Made by a program: the position numbers and the translations under genes. A stretch of DNA of 64,000 bases, from the NCBI GenBank assembly GCA_910584055.1, contig CAJTZS010000006.1, forward strand, positions 56,841-120,840. Reading direction: 5' to 3'. This document shows, piece by piece, positions 34,306 through 42,714 of this stretch. Under the pieces are notes generated by a model. The model did not search any database. It was not told the DNA's origin and worked only from the letters and a program-made list of their open reading frames with translations. Numbering within the stretch: position 1 is the first letter of the stretch; each line of letters starts with the position of its first letter. This DNA comes from an uncultured Muribaculaceae bacterium (GTDB taxonomy: Bacteria; Bacteroidota; Bacteroidia; Bacteroidales; Muribaculaceae).

Positions 34306-35433
34306 TTAATTGCTTTCGATGTCCCTGAGTGTGGAAATTATGCTCATGGGTGAAAATATGCCTCCTGCTGTGAAATGCCTCAGACATTTCACTTCAAATT
34401 CAGATGCGTCACGAGAGACTATTCTTTGTTGAATGTCTATTGCCACCCTTCCCATCGTGTCACGTAGATTTATCTCTACACACGGGTTTATGTTGCGGTC
34501 TTCAGTCACGAGCATATCAATGCCGAGCGGGCCTTCATAATATTGTGCGACATAATTCTCAAGGAGGAGCCTCTGCCGTTCTATTATTGCAGAAAGGTCA
34601 TTCCCTTTGTTGTGAACATCGACATGCTGGAGGATATATGCTACAATATTCTCTTGAGGGGCGACAACATTTGATTTGTATTTCCCTCTTTCTGATGTAA
34701 TGAAAGTTGATACGCCAAGAAACATTGCCTTCCCATTGTGGCATTCCCATTCCGTAGCTAAGTCAAGGTTTCTTGAATAGGCGATTTCCCCCATAACGCT
34801 TCCTTGAGAGCGAATTATTCCTCTTAGCCATGGCTCGATATGCCTTTTTTCAAGGTCCTTTGTGAATTGCAGCCCTCTTCCGGAACTGCTCCATGGCGCT
34901 TTAAAATATACTTCACGGTCCTGGAGTCTGTTGGCGCTCCAGAACTGCAATGCATCTTCCACAACTGTAAATTCCTTTGGAATCTGAATTTCATCGTTTA
35001 TGATGTCTTTCATATTCAATAGAAATGGAATCGTGAGCTTGCGGTGAGAGAGATTGCGAAGAACGGTTATCTCCTCTTCCGTGGGTATCATTATGTCAGG
35101 AACGCCTAAGGATAAAAGCCATTTACATAAGGTCCTGTTCCAACCCCATGGACGGATTTCCATATTTTTCTTTTCCTCAATAAACCGAGACAGATGACGC
35201 GGGCGCACAAGCGTGAGCTTTTTATTGGAAAGAAACTCTGCGAATGTATTGAGATAATTGAGCAATCCGGGGTTGTCATCGGGGAGCAGAATGGCATCTT
35301 CCGGATCGGCATATAGCGCCGGAAGAAGCATAAGGCTACTTTTGACCGCCATTATTGAAAAAGGAGGGGTATAATTCTCCGAGTTCGAGGCGAGCGCATA
35401 ATCTGTGTCCGGATTGAAAAAATGCAGCGTCAT
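34306..35433 (-). CDS. conserved protein with ATP-grasp-like features, function unknown
   Basis: Not recognised as a named enzyme. The 375 residues have no signal peptide or membrane segment. The middle carries YFKAPWSSSGRGLQF, like the lysine and glycine-rich loop of ATP-grasp enzymes. The end carries GPLGIDMLV and NPCVEINLRDTMGR, like the acidic and asparagine metal ligands. An N-terminal FFNPDTDYALA stretch is probably conserved within Bacteroidales. If it is an ATP-grasp ligase, it would join a carboxylate to an amine or thiol. It lies upstream of the DUF2520 gene on the same strand, in a run that also holds kdsC and maf. Confidence 0.72.
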   Translation of the reverse strand: MTLHFFNPDTDYALASNSENYTPPFSIMAVKSSLMLLPALYADPEDAILLPDDNPGLLNYLNTFAEFLSNKKLTLVRPRHLSRFIEEKKNMEIRPWGWNRTLCKWLLSLGVPDIMIPTEEEITVLRNLSHRKLTIPFLLNMKDIINDEIQIPKEFTVVEDALQFWSANRLQDREVYFKAPWSSSGRGLQFTKDLEKRHIEPWLRGIIRSQGSVMGEIAYSRNLDLATEWECHNGKAMFLGVSTFITSERGKYKSNVVAPQENIVAYILQHVDVHNKGNDLSAIIERQRLLLENYVAQYYEGPLGIDMLVTEDRNINPCVEINLRDTMGRVAIDIQQRIVSRDASEFEVKCLRHFTAGGIFSPMSIISTLRDIESN

Positions 35434-35447
35434 TTTCTGTAATATTA

Positions 35448-35480
35448 AAAAATATGTCAGGGGTCACCTGACATATTTTT
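35448..35480 (-). terminator. terminator after rpoZ
   Basis: A 14-bp perfect stem (35448-35461 with 35467-35480), loop GGTCA, flanked by A and T tracts. It separates the bamD-rpoZ unit from the next gene. Confidence 0.82.
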
Positions 35481-35518
35481 ATAATTGTGATGCCTTGGAA
35501 ATGCATCAATTTTTCTGA

Positions 35519-35854
35519 TTAATCGTCAAGATGCTCTTTTTCTTTCAGTGGATTTGAGAAATACAATTTATGCTCCACGTATTCCTGGGTTGCAATGAGA
35601 GTCGGTTTCGGGAGTTTCTCATAAAATCTTGAAATCTCTATCTGCTCGCGGTTTTCGGAAACTTCCTCAAGGTTGTCGGTGGAAGCAAATTCCTGAAGCT
35701 TGCGCTCGAGTTCTTTCTTGAGTTCAACTGAAATCTGATTGGCGCGTTTGCCGATGACGCAAACTGTTTCATAAACATTTCCAGTCTGCTCCGCCATGGC
35801 GATCATATCGCGAGTCACCGTGTTGAGCGGGGCGTTGGTTTTCTTATAATCCAT
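35519..35854 (-). CDS. rpoZ: RNA polymerase omega-like subunit (Rpb6/RpoZ)
   Basis: Small protein of 111 residues with the omega/Rpb6 core: NVYETVCVIGKRANQISVEL, followed by a helical, charged tail. Omega helps fold and stabilise the beta' subunit. The Bacteroidetes version is longer than the E. coli one and carries an extra C-terminal part (ATQEYVEHKLYF). It lies 48 bases after bamD, a pairing known in Bacteroidetes. Confidence 0.88.
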   Translation of the reverse strand: MDYKKTNAPLNTVTRDMIAMAEQTGNVYETVCVIGKRANQISVELKKELERKLQEFASTDNLEEVSENREQIEISRFYEKLPKPTLIATQEYVEHKLYFSNPLKEKEHLDD

Positions 35855-35902
35855 AAGTTCTATTATGATTTATTTCAAAAATTACTAATTGAGATAACAC
35901 AC

Positions 35903-36703
35903 TCAGAGGTTTGCATGTTTGCTTGCAATCTTGAAAATTGTCTCGGCCTCTTTCTTGTGTTTTGAATCGGGATAGTTGTTGATAAATGAATAATATTCGT
36001 CAACAACATCTCTGAATCTGTCTGCCTGACGTTCGTTGACACTCTGTTTGGCTTCCTGAAATTTGGATTTCAAAATAAGAAGTTCAAAATCTTCTTTGTA
36101 TTTCGAATAAGGATAATCCTTCAAAGCGTTTTGTGAAACTATAATCGCAGATTCATAGTTGTTTCCCATATAATTCCCTAGATTGTAATACAACTGGGCA
36201 TTCTGCAATTCTTTAAGTGTCAGCTTGTCCTGCATTTCGAATATGGCGTTTTGAGCCACGGTCACACGATCGCTTTTAGGGAAGTAGTCAAGGAATCCCT
36301 GAAGTTCTTCGATTGCCTTTATGGTGTTGGTCTGGTCAAGCTGTGGGTCGGGGGAGTCGAGATAATATCCGTAACCGCTGTAAAAGCGAGAAAGCTCTGC
36401 ATACTTTCCTTTTGGATAACGATTGTAATATGTCTTGAAATATACAGCGGAATTGGGATAATCCTTGTTTTCGTAATATGACATGGCAAGGAGAAACAGA
36501 GCCTCTTCTCCTTTGGGACCTCCACGGAGCGGGGTCACTATATCGTTCAGGATTGTTGATGCCTGAAGAAACTTTCTCTGGTCATATGCCCTTTTTGCAT
36601 AGTCGAATTTATAATCGACGTCGCGGCTCTTTAAAACTTTCGTGTATTCTCCACATGAAGTAAAGAGAAGAAGAAGGGGCAAAATATATATTAATTTACG
36701 CAT
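35903..36703 (-). CDS. bamD: outer membrane assembly lipoprotein BamD
   Basis: Essential partner of BamA in inserting beta-barrel proteins. The signal peptide ends in lipobox LLLFTSC, followed by TPR-like repeats, such as GEEALFLLAMSYYENKDY and KYAELSRFYSGYGYY. Length is 266 residues. The start at 36703 is chosen because a TAACTTTG -7 element lies at 36735-36728, so the upstream in-frame ATG at 36730 would fall inside the promoter. First gene of the bamD-rpoZ unit. Confidence 0.92.
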   Translation of the reverse strand: MRKLIYILPLLLLFTSCGEYTKVLKSRDVDYKFDYAKRAYDQRKFLQASTILNDIVTPLRGGPKGEEALFLLAMSYYENKDYPNSAVYFKTYYNRYPKGKYAELSRFYSGYGYYLDSPDPQLDQTNTIKAIEELQGFLDYFPKSDRVTVAQNAIFEMQDKLTLKELQNAQLYYNLGNYMGNNYESAIIVSQNALKDYPYSKYKEDFELLILKSKFQEAKQSVNERQADRFRDVVDEYYSFINNYPDSKHKKEAETIFKIASKHANL

Positions 36704-36727
36704 TTTCCAATTAATCGCTTTGAACTG

Positions 36728-36735
36728 CAAAGTTA
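36728..36735 (-). promoter_or_regulatory. -7 element before bamD
   Basis: Minus strand TAACTTTG, about 25 bases before the bamD start codon; it rules out the longer start. Confidence 0.55.
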
Positions 36736-36774
36736 ATAAAAAAATCCGATATTTCCGAGAATGGGAATAATTTT

Positions 36775-36786
36775 TTAAACAAGCTC
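36775..36786. repeat. dispersed short repeat, copy 3 (TTAAACAAGCTC)
   Basis: Exact match to the 12-mer at 7426 and 39911, preceded by a T-run as at 39911. It lies in the bamD-PASTA divergent gap, just before the PASTA -7 element. Confidence 0.5.
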
Positions 36787-36808
36787 TTATTATTTCATAT
36801 ATTTCTAT

Positions 36809-36816
36809 TAACTTTG
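36809..36816 (+). promoter_or_regulatory. -7 element before the PASTA gene
   Basis: TAACTTTG lies 43 bases before the chosen ATG and overlaps an in-frame TTG at 36814, ruling that codon out as start. Confidence 0.55.
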
Positions 36817-36858
36817 AGGACTAAAACATCTGAAGGTTTGAAAAAGAGTAAAAATAAT

Positions 36859-37587
36859 ATGCCGTATGACTGGGGGAGCAGCTTTATTTCCCGTCATCCT
36901 GTGCTCGCGAACATAGGCATCATCTGCATTATTGCCGTATTGGGAATATATGCAGTGTATGTGGCGATTGCTTTGTTCACTAAACATGGCAGGAGCGATC
37001 AGCTTCCCGGGGTAGAGGGGAAAACCTATACCGAGGCTGTGAATATACTCCATGATCATGGCTTCAAGGTTGATATCCGGGATTCTCTTTACCGTGACGA
37101 TATAAAGCCGGGAAGAGTGATCGAACAGTTCCCCAAGGCCAATTCGATTGTGAAGCCCGGACGTAAGATTTTCTTGTACATAAATGCAGTCCATCCCCGT
37201 GAAGTTGTGCTTGATGATAACAACCGACCCAATGAGCTTGCAATGAAGGGGGAGTCTTTCCGGTCCGCTATGGCAAAACTTGATGAACTCGGTTTCAAAA
37301 ATGTGAGGGTGGTTAAGGTGCTCGGAACGACTGACCGCGTTGTGAAGGTTACGGCCAACGGCAAGCCTGTGCGTAAAATGCAGAGGATTCCTGTCACATC
37401 TTCTATCGTGCTTGAAGTTTCCGACGGGCGTCTCGGTGCTGTGAAGGATTCTCTTCAGAATGTGGAGCTGATGAGATATTATCAGGAAAATCCGGAAGTG
37501 TACCAGACGGAAGAATCTGAGCAACCTGTGGAGAATGAGATGTCCTCGTCAGAGGAGGAAGAAACAAACACATCTTATCTTGAGTGA
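36859..37587 (+). CDS. membrane-anchored PASTA-domain protein
   Basis: Protein of 242 residues with a short cytoplasmic start, one membrane segment (about 18-42, ANIGIICIIAVLGIYAVYVA) and an exported part made of about three PASTA repeats (for example LPGVEGKTYTEAVNILHDHG and GESFRSAMAKLDELGFKNVR). PASTA domains bind peptidoglycan stem peptides or act as spacers. No kinase or transpeptidase domain is attached. The tail is acidic. The stop overlaps the start of the RluA gene (TGATG), a coupling seen with cell wall genes in other Bacteroidetes. Probable role in envelope organisation (inference). Confidence 0.88.
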   Translation: MPYDWGSSFISRHPVLANIGIICIIAVLGIYAVYVAIALFTKHGRSDQLPGVEGKTYTEAVNILHDHGFKVDIRDSLYRDDIKPGRVIEQFPKANSIVKPGRKIFLYINAVHPREVVLDDNNRPNELAMKGESFRSAMAKLDELGFKNVRVVKVLGTTDRVVKVTANGKPVRKMQRIPVTSSIVLEVSDGRLGAVKDSLQNVELMRYYQENPEVYQTEESEQPVENEMSSSEEEETNTSYLE

Positions 37588-38624
37588 TGGCAGAGGAAGA
37601 GGGGTCGTTTTATATAGACGAAGAGGGAACGGAATATTACGAGCATTTCCGTTTTGTGGCCGACAAAGGTCAGCAGATGATCCGTGTGGATAAATTTCTT
37701 ACCGACAGGATAGAAAAGACATCCCGTAACAGGGTGCAGCAGGCAGCCGATGCCAATTGTGTCCTTGCCAACGGCAAGCCTGTTAAATCGAGCTATAAGG
37801 TAAAACCTAACGATATCATCAGTGTGGTGATGGATCGTCCCCGCTATGATTTCGAAATTATTGCTGAAGATATTCCTCTCGATATAGTATATGAGGATTC
37901 TTATTTGTTGGTTGTAAATAAGCCGGCAGGTCTTGTGGTTCACCCCGGACATGGGAATTACAACGGCACGCTTGTGAACGCCCTTGCATGGCATTTCAAG
38001 GACACTCCTGATTATGACGTAAATGATCCGCGCCTCGGTCTTGTTCACAGGATAGATAAGGATACATCGGGTCTGCTGGTTGTTGCAAAGACTCCGGATG
38101 CGAAGACTGATCTCGGACTTCAGTTTTTTAATAAAACCACGCGTAGGGAATATGTGGCGATGGTCTGGGGCGATTTTGCTGAACGGAGTGGTACAATCAC
38201 CGGTAATATCGGAAGAAATCCCAGGAATAAGCTCCAAATGGCGGTTTTGTCTGATCCGGATCAGGGCAAACATGCCGTCACACATTACGAGGTGATTGAA
38301 AGTTTCGGGTATGTGAGCATAGTGAAGTGCGTGCTCGAAACGGGGAGGACACATCAGATCCGTGTGCATATGCTCAGTCAGGGGCATCCTCTTTTTAATG
38401 ATTCAAGATATGGCGGAGATAAGATTTTAAAAGGGACAACTTTTGCAAAATACAGGCAGTTTGTTGAAAATTGTTTCGCCGTATGCCCGCGGCAGGCCCT
38501 TCATGCCCGCACATTGGGTTTCAGGCATCCTGTCACCGGTGAAGAGATGAATTTCGAATGTCCGATCCCGGATGATATGGAGGCTCTGTTTGATAAATGG
38601 CGTGCCTATAGAAACGCAGAATAG
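37587..38624 (+). CDS. rluD: RluA-family pseudouridine synthase (RluD-like)
   Basis: Isomerises uridines in RNA, probably in 23S rRNA. An N-terminal S4-like RNA-binding domain (RVDKFLTDRIEKTSRNRVQQ) precedes the catalytic domain with the aspartate in LVHRIDKDTSGLLVVAKT. Later come LETGRTHQIRVHM and a terminal GFRHPVTGEEM. Length is 345 residues. The ATG at 37587 overlaps the PASTA stop. The N-terminal extension (MAEEEGSFYIDEEGTEYYE) is acidic. Confidence 0.93.
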   Translation: MAEEEGSFYIDEEGTEYYEHFRFVADKGQQMIRVDKFLTDRIEKTSRNRVQQAADANCVLANGKPVKSSYKVKPNDIISVVMDRPRYDFEIIAEDIPLDIVYEDSYLLVVNKPAGLVVHPGHGNYNGTLVNALAWHFKDTPDYDVNDPRLGLVHRIDKDTSGLLVVAKTPDAKTDLGLQFFNKTTRREYVAMVWGDFAERSGTITGNIGRNPRNKLQMAVLSDPDQGKHAVTHYEVIESFGYVSIVKCVLETGRTHQIRVHMLSQGHPLFNDSRYGGDKILKGTTFAKYRQFVENCFAVCPRQALHARTLGFRHPVTGEEMNFECPIPDDMEALFDKWRAYRNAE

Positions 38625-38668
38625 GCAAAAAATATGATGATGATTGGTATTGTAGCCAAATAATTTGT

Positions 38669-38676
38669 TAACTTTG
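38669..38676 (+). promoter_or_regulatory. -7 element before the acyltransferase gene
   Basis: TAACTTTG lies 55 bases before the start codon. Candidate TTG elements are at 38644 and 38650. Confidence 0.5.
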
Positions 38677-38731
38677 TAAATTCCTCGGACTGCATTGTGC
38701 AAAAGAGGTGAGTTAAATTGCTTACTGTATT

Positions 38732-39907
38732 ATGAGTGTTCAAGAATTTGATTTCAGTGATATAGCTCCTTATGACGACTCCGTGTTTCATGAGAAGATG
38801 GAGCAGCTTGTGAAAGAGCCGGGATTCCTTCATGCAGTCAATTACACCATGCCGAAGGATGACGTTCCCGTGCTTATAGATGAATTGCTGAAGATTGACA
38901 ATAAGTATGATTTCCAGACGCAGATAATGTTCCCCTTTCTGGAGATGCTTGTAAAGACAACGACTTCGGGAATAACATTAGGTGGCCTTAAATATCACAA
39001 TCCCGGGGTAAACTATACTTATATCACAAACCACCGGGACATCGTGCTTGATGCCTCGTTCCTGAATCTGGCATTCCTCCGTAAAGGTATTCCGACTTCT
39101 GAGGTTGCGATAGGGAATAACCTTTTGATATTTGACTGGATCACAGACCTTGTGAGGCTCAATAAGAGTTTTATTGTCAAACGAAACACCGGACTGCGAG
39201 AGGGTCTTGAGGCGGCCAAGAAATTATCGGCATATATTCATCATACAATTCTTGAGAAACGGGAATCAATCTGGATTGCCCAAAGGGAGGGAAGGGCGAA
39301 GGATAGTTCTGACCATACTCAGGAATCGCTTGTTAAAATGCTTGCCTTGGGCGGAGAAGGCACTTTTATGGAAAGTCTGAAAGAGATAAACCTTATGCCC
39401 GTGTCGATTTCGTATGAATTCGATCCTAATGATTATCTGAAGGCGAAAGAGTTTTTGATGCGCCGCAGGGATCCTAATTTCAAGAAATCACAGCGTGACG
39501 ACCTCTTCAGTATGGAAACAGGATTGTTGCAGTTCAAAGGTAAGGTGCATTTCCAGCTTACACCGAGAATAAATACAAAACTTGACCAGCTTGGTGATTT
39601 TAAAGACAATAACACTGCTGCTAAATATGTAGGATGTCTCGTAGATCAGGCTATTCATAGGAGCTACGAAATTTTTACAATCAATTATGTGGCATACGAT
39701 ATGCTTCACAACACCAACAGATTCTCAAGAAATTATACGGAAGAACAAAAAAGGGAAACAGTCGATTATTTCAACCGTCAGCTTGCCAAGGTGGAGATTG
39801 ATGACCTGAAGGAAGAAGAACGTGCTTATATGATGGAGATGATGCTCTATATGTATGCGAATCCTCTTAAAAATAAGCTTAAGACTCTTCTTGGCGGTCT
39901 CGAATAA
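38732..39907 (+). CDS. PlsC-like glycerolipid acyltransferase
   Basis: Protein of 391 residues with a lysophospholipid acyltransferase-type core. The active site reads TNHRDIVLDASF: the histidine (His101) is followed by Asp103 and Asp107, so the spacing is not the standard HX4D. A second block, WIAQREGRAKDSSDHT, resembles the substrate-phosphate motif with EGR. The N- and C-terminal parts are helical and not recognised. No membrane segment is obvious. It may transfer acyl groups to a glycerol phosphate or a related lipid. It has its own -7 element and lies 34 bases before the membrane phosphoesterase. Confidence 0.78.
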   Translation: MSVQEFDFSDIAPYDDSVFHEKMEQLVKEPGFLHAVNYTMPKDDVPVLIDELLKIDNKYDFQTQIMFPFLEMLVKTTTSGITLGGLKYHNPGVNYTYITNHRDIVLDASFLNLAFLRKGIPTSEVAIGNNLLIFDWITDLVRLNKSFIVKRNTGLREGLEAAKKLSAYIHHTILEKRESIWIAQREGRAKDSSDHTQESLVKMLALGGEGTFMESLKEINLMPVSISYEFDPNDYLKAKEFLMRRRDPNFKKSQRDDLFSMETGLLQFKGKVHFQLTPRINTKLDQLGDFKDNNTAAKYVGCLVDQAIHRSYEIFTINYVAYDMLHNTNRFSRNYTEEQKRETVDYFNRQLAKVEIDDLKEEERAYMMEMMLYMYANPLKNKLKTLLGGLE

Positions 39908-39910
39908 TTT

Positions 39911-39922
39911 TTAAACAAGCTC
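39911..39922. repeat. dispersed short repeat, copy 4 (TTAAACAAGCTC)
   Basis: Exact match to the 12-mer at 7426 and 36775, placed 4 bases after the acyltransferase stop and 20 bases before the next start codon. Confidence 0.5.
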
Positions 39923-39941
39923 TAAATCATACAAGTATACG

Positions 39942-41177
39942 ATGAGAGGCATTCCATTGATATCAATGATAATTATTTTTGTCCTCACTTTGCTTCTGGA
40001 TTCGTATATCCTTTGGGATATACTGACATATTGCAGGAGGAGAAAAAAATTGTGTATATGTATTCATGTGGTTGTGACCGTTCTCTTTCTTGGGCTGCTT
40101 ACAGTAGTTGCGACATGGCGTGAAAATTCTGATGAGCGGTCGATACTTCCGTTGATGTGGATGCTCTATGTCTATGCATCGGTTTATGTCCCCAAATTAA
40201 TATATTGCATCAGTTCCGGTATAGGCCGGCTTTTTAAAAGTATGCGTAAGGGGAGAAAAATTAATTACGGAATATATATCGGGACACCGTTATCATTGAT
40301 AGTCTTCATCTTTATGTGGTGGGGAACTTTTTTTACCAGAAATGAGATAATTGTCGAGAATGTAGACATAGTTTCGGACAAGGTTCCGGCTGCTTTCAAT
40401 GGATATAGAATTGTTCAGTTTAGCGATGCCCATGTCGGAACATGGGGAAATGATACGACTTTCGTTAGTCGGCTTGTTGACAGAATAAACTCGATGAAGC
40501 CGGAGTTGATTGTCTTCACGGGGGATATTGTAAACCGGGAAACTTCCGAAATGGAGCCGTTTTTAAGGATATTAAGCCGTCTTCAGGCTCCCGACGGCGT
40601 ATATTCCGTTTTGGGGAACCATGATTATGGAGATTATATGCAATGGAAATTTCCATCCGCGAGGGATTCAAACAATGCGTTGATGGCAATATGGCAGAAA
40701 CAAATTGGATGGGATCTTATAAATAATGGAAGGAGATTCATAACGCATAACAGGGATTCAATCGTTTTAATCGGTGTGGAGAATTGGGGTGAACCTCCGT
40801 TTCGTCAATATGGCAGGTTGGGTGATGCCTATCCATTGTGCAGGGATTCTATCTATAATCTGAATGATGACAGATTCAAGATTCTATTATCGCATAATCC
40901 TGAACATTGGAATAGGGAGGTGTCTAAAACCACTAATGTCGACATTACATTGTCAGGTCATACGCATGCGATGCAGATTGTGCTTGATTTTTTTGGATAT
41001 GAATGGAGTCCGTCAAAATGGAGATATCCTCAGTGGAAAGGCCTGTATGAAAGGAAGAATGAGAATGGAGACACAACGCGTCTGTATGTAAATATAGGAT
41101 GTGGGGAAGTGGGTATTCCTGCGAGGTTCGGTACTGCATATCCAGAACTTACTCAAATAACACTTAAGAGGAAATGA
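39942..41177 (+). CDS. integral-membrane metallophosphoesterase
   Basis: Protein of 411 residues with about four N-terminal membrane segments (about 3-25, 38-58, 68-88, 110-132) and a calcineurin-like domain facing the far side of the membrane. Metal motifs are FSDAHVGTW, FTGDIVNR, LGNHDYGDY and SGHTHAMQ. The closing IGCGEVGIPARFG fits the YkuE/YaeI type of membrane phosphoesterase, some of which act on lipid-linked phosphates. The substrate is unknown. Its stop overlaps the start of the folK-like gene by a few bases. Confidence 0.87.
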   Translation: MRGIPLISMIIIFVLTLLLDSYILWDILTYCRRRKKLCICIHVVVTVLFLGLLTVVATWRENSDERSILPLMWMLYVYASVYVPKLIYCISSGIGRLFKSMRKGRKINYGIYIGTPLSLIVFIFMWWGTFFTRNEIIVENVDIVSDKVPAAFNGYRIVQFSDAHVGTWGNDTTFVSRLVDRINSMKPELIVFTGDIVNRETSEMEPFLRILSRLQAPDGVYSVLGNHDYGDYMQWKFPSARDSNNALMAIWQKQIGWDLINNGRRFITHNRDSIVLIGVENWGEPPFRQYGRLGDAYPLCRDSIYNLNDDRFKILLSHNPEHWNREVSKTTNVDITLSGHTHAMQIVLDFFGYEWSPSKWRYPQWKGLYERKNENGDTTRLYVNIGCGEVGIPARFGTAYPELTQITLKRK

Positions 41178-41566
41178 TGCTTGACGGAGAATCTCTTGTT
41201 AAAGTGACTTTAAGTTTTGGCTCCAATTCCGGTAAAAGGGTTGTGAACATAAATAACGCTTTAAAATGGTTTGAGTCTGTATCTATTGATTGCCGTTTCT
41301 CTTCTGTTTATGAAACGCCTGAGATTCATGGACATGGTGCTCCTTATATGAATGCTGTGGCATCAGGATTCACGGGATATGACTTTGATACGTTGAATAG
41401 GCTTGCAAAGGTTTTTGAAGTGAAAAACGGAAGGGACACTACCTGTAGACTTCAAGGAATAGTGCCGATAGATGTCGACATAGTTATCTGGGATAAGGAA
41501 ATTATCCGTCCAAAAGATTTTGCATGTGAGTTTTTCCAGATCGGTTACAAGGAGATTGTTTCTTAG
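41174..41566 (+). CDS. folK: short HPPK (FolK)-like pyrophosphokinase
   Basis: Resembles 6-hydroxymethyl-7,8-dihydropterin pyrophosphokinase of folate synthesis. It shows SFGSNSGKR near the start, SSVYETPEIHG and YMNAVASG, and the metal-binding aspartate pair in IDVDIVIWD. At 130 residues it is about 30 short of normal, and it lacks the arginine of the GPR.LDLDI form and the C-terminal PH...R motif. It may be a compact lineage form or a diverged relative. Two adjacent ATG codons (41174, 41177) overlap the stop of the phosphoesterase. Confidence 0.72.
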   Translation: MMLDGESLVKVTLSFGSNSGKRVVNINNALKWFESVSIDCRFSSVYETPEIHGHGAPYMNAVASGFTGYDFDTLNRLAKVFEVKNGRDTTCRLQGIVPIDVDIVIWDKEIIRPKDFACEFFQIGYKEIVS

Positions 41567-41583
41567 GGAGTGTTTACAGTTTC

Positions 41584-42714
41584 TTAGAATTTTGCGGCCC
41601 TGCGATAGAGATAAAGCCCGATTGCAAGATATATCACATTGGGGATTTGCATCGCGATAAATGGGGTGGTGAGACCGGATACGGCAAATGAACTTGTAAC
41701 TGTGGAGAATAGGATATAACTGAAGCTCAAGGCGAGTCCAATGCCTATATTCAATCCCATGCCTCCTTTAGATTTCTTTGATGACAGAGACATCCCTATC
41801 AATGTGAGAATAAATGCGGCGGCTGTGGAAGCATACCTTTTTTCCCTTTCAATTTCAAATGCTTTAATATTGGCGACTCCACGCATTTTCTGCTTGTCTA
41901 CATATTCAGTGAGCTGTGGGGTTGTCAGTGTTTCCCAGTCGTTTGCGGAAATGAGGAAATCACGTGGCTCGATAGGGATGATGGTATCTTTGACGCTTCC
42001 GGACCGTATGGTTTCTTTCATGCCGTCGAAATCGCGTATCATATAGTCTCTCACTGTCCAATGATAATTGCGGGCGGTATCGTAAGTGACGGTTTGGGCT
42101 GTCATTCTCGACACGAGTTCCTTACCTTTGAATTTATCAAATGAAAAACGATAACCGGTTTTCGTGCTGTTTTCGAATCTTCCTATGTATACAACCTCTC
42201 CAGGTCTTGCCATAAGCTGGATATCAACGCCGGTCTGCACACTTTTGTTCCTTACATATTTATTTGTATATGCAATTCTTTTGACATTGCCCGGTGGAAT
42301 TATATAGTTGCTCAGTAGGAACGTCATTGCCGCTATCACGGCTGCGCCTATCATGTAGGGGCGCAGAAGGCGGTTGAAGCTCACACCGCTTGAGAGAATC
42401 GCTATAATTTCTGAATTCCCTGCAAGTTTAGTGGTGAAAAAAATCACGGAGATGAATACGAACAGTGGGGACAGCATGTTCGCAAAGTAGGGTAGGAAGG
42501 ATGAGAAATAATCAAAAAGTGTTTCTTTCAATGGCGCTGTCAGGAAAGCATCAAGTTTTTCAGTGATGTCAAACATGGAGATGACAGCCAGGATCAGGAT
42601 TGTAGCCATGAAATATGTGCCGAGAAACTTCTTTAGTATGAATATGTCAAGCACCTTCAGTCGGAAGACTGAAGTCATCTTAGACATGATATTTCTCGGT
42701 TTAATTTTTCTCAT
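41584..42714 (-). CDS. lptG: LptF/LptG-family permease
   Basis: Inner-membrane subunit of the LPS export ABC transporter. The 376 residues have membrane segments at both ends (about 28-50, 75-97, 118-138, then four-helix end at 290-372) with a periplasmic beta-jellyroll-like part between, the YjgP/YjgQ pattern. It contains PLFVFISVIFFTTKLAGNSEIIAILSSG, listed as a region near 85-112, where the coupling helix lies. The ATGA overlap with tgt supports the start at 42714; an inner ATG at 42687 is possible. Whether it is LptF or LptG cannot be told. Confidence 0.88.
   Translation of the reverse strand: MRKIKPRNIMSKMTSVFRLKVLDIFILKKFLGTYFMATILILAVISMFDITEKLDAFLTAPLKETLFDYFSSFLPYFANMLSPLFVFISVIFFTTKLAGNSEIIAILSSGVSFNRLLRPYMIGAAVIAAMTFLLSNYIIPPGNVKRIAYTNKYVRNKSVQTGVDIQLMARPGEVVYIGRFENSTKTGYRFSFDKFKGKELVSRMTAQTVTYDTARNYHWTVRDYMIRDFDGMKETIRSGSVKDTIIPIEPRDFLISANDWETLTTPQLTEYVDKQKMRGVANIKAFEIEREKRYASTAAAFILTLIGMSLSSKKSKGGMGLNIGIGLALSFSYILFSTVTSSFAVSGLTTPFIAMQIPNVIYLAIGLYLYRRAAKF

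Noticed and set aside
36814..36858. TTG start for the PASTA protein at 36814
   Set aside because: It overlaps the TAACTTTG promoter element; the ATG at 36859 is followed directly by the membrane anchor.
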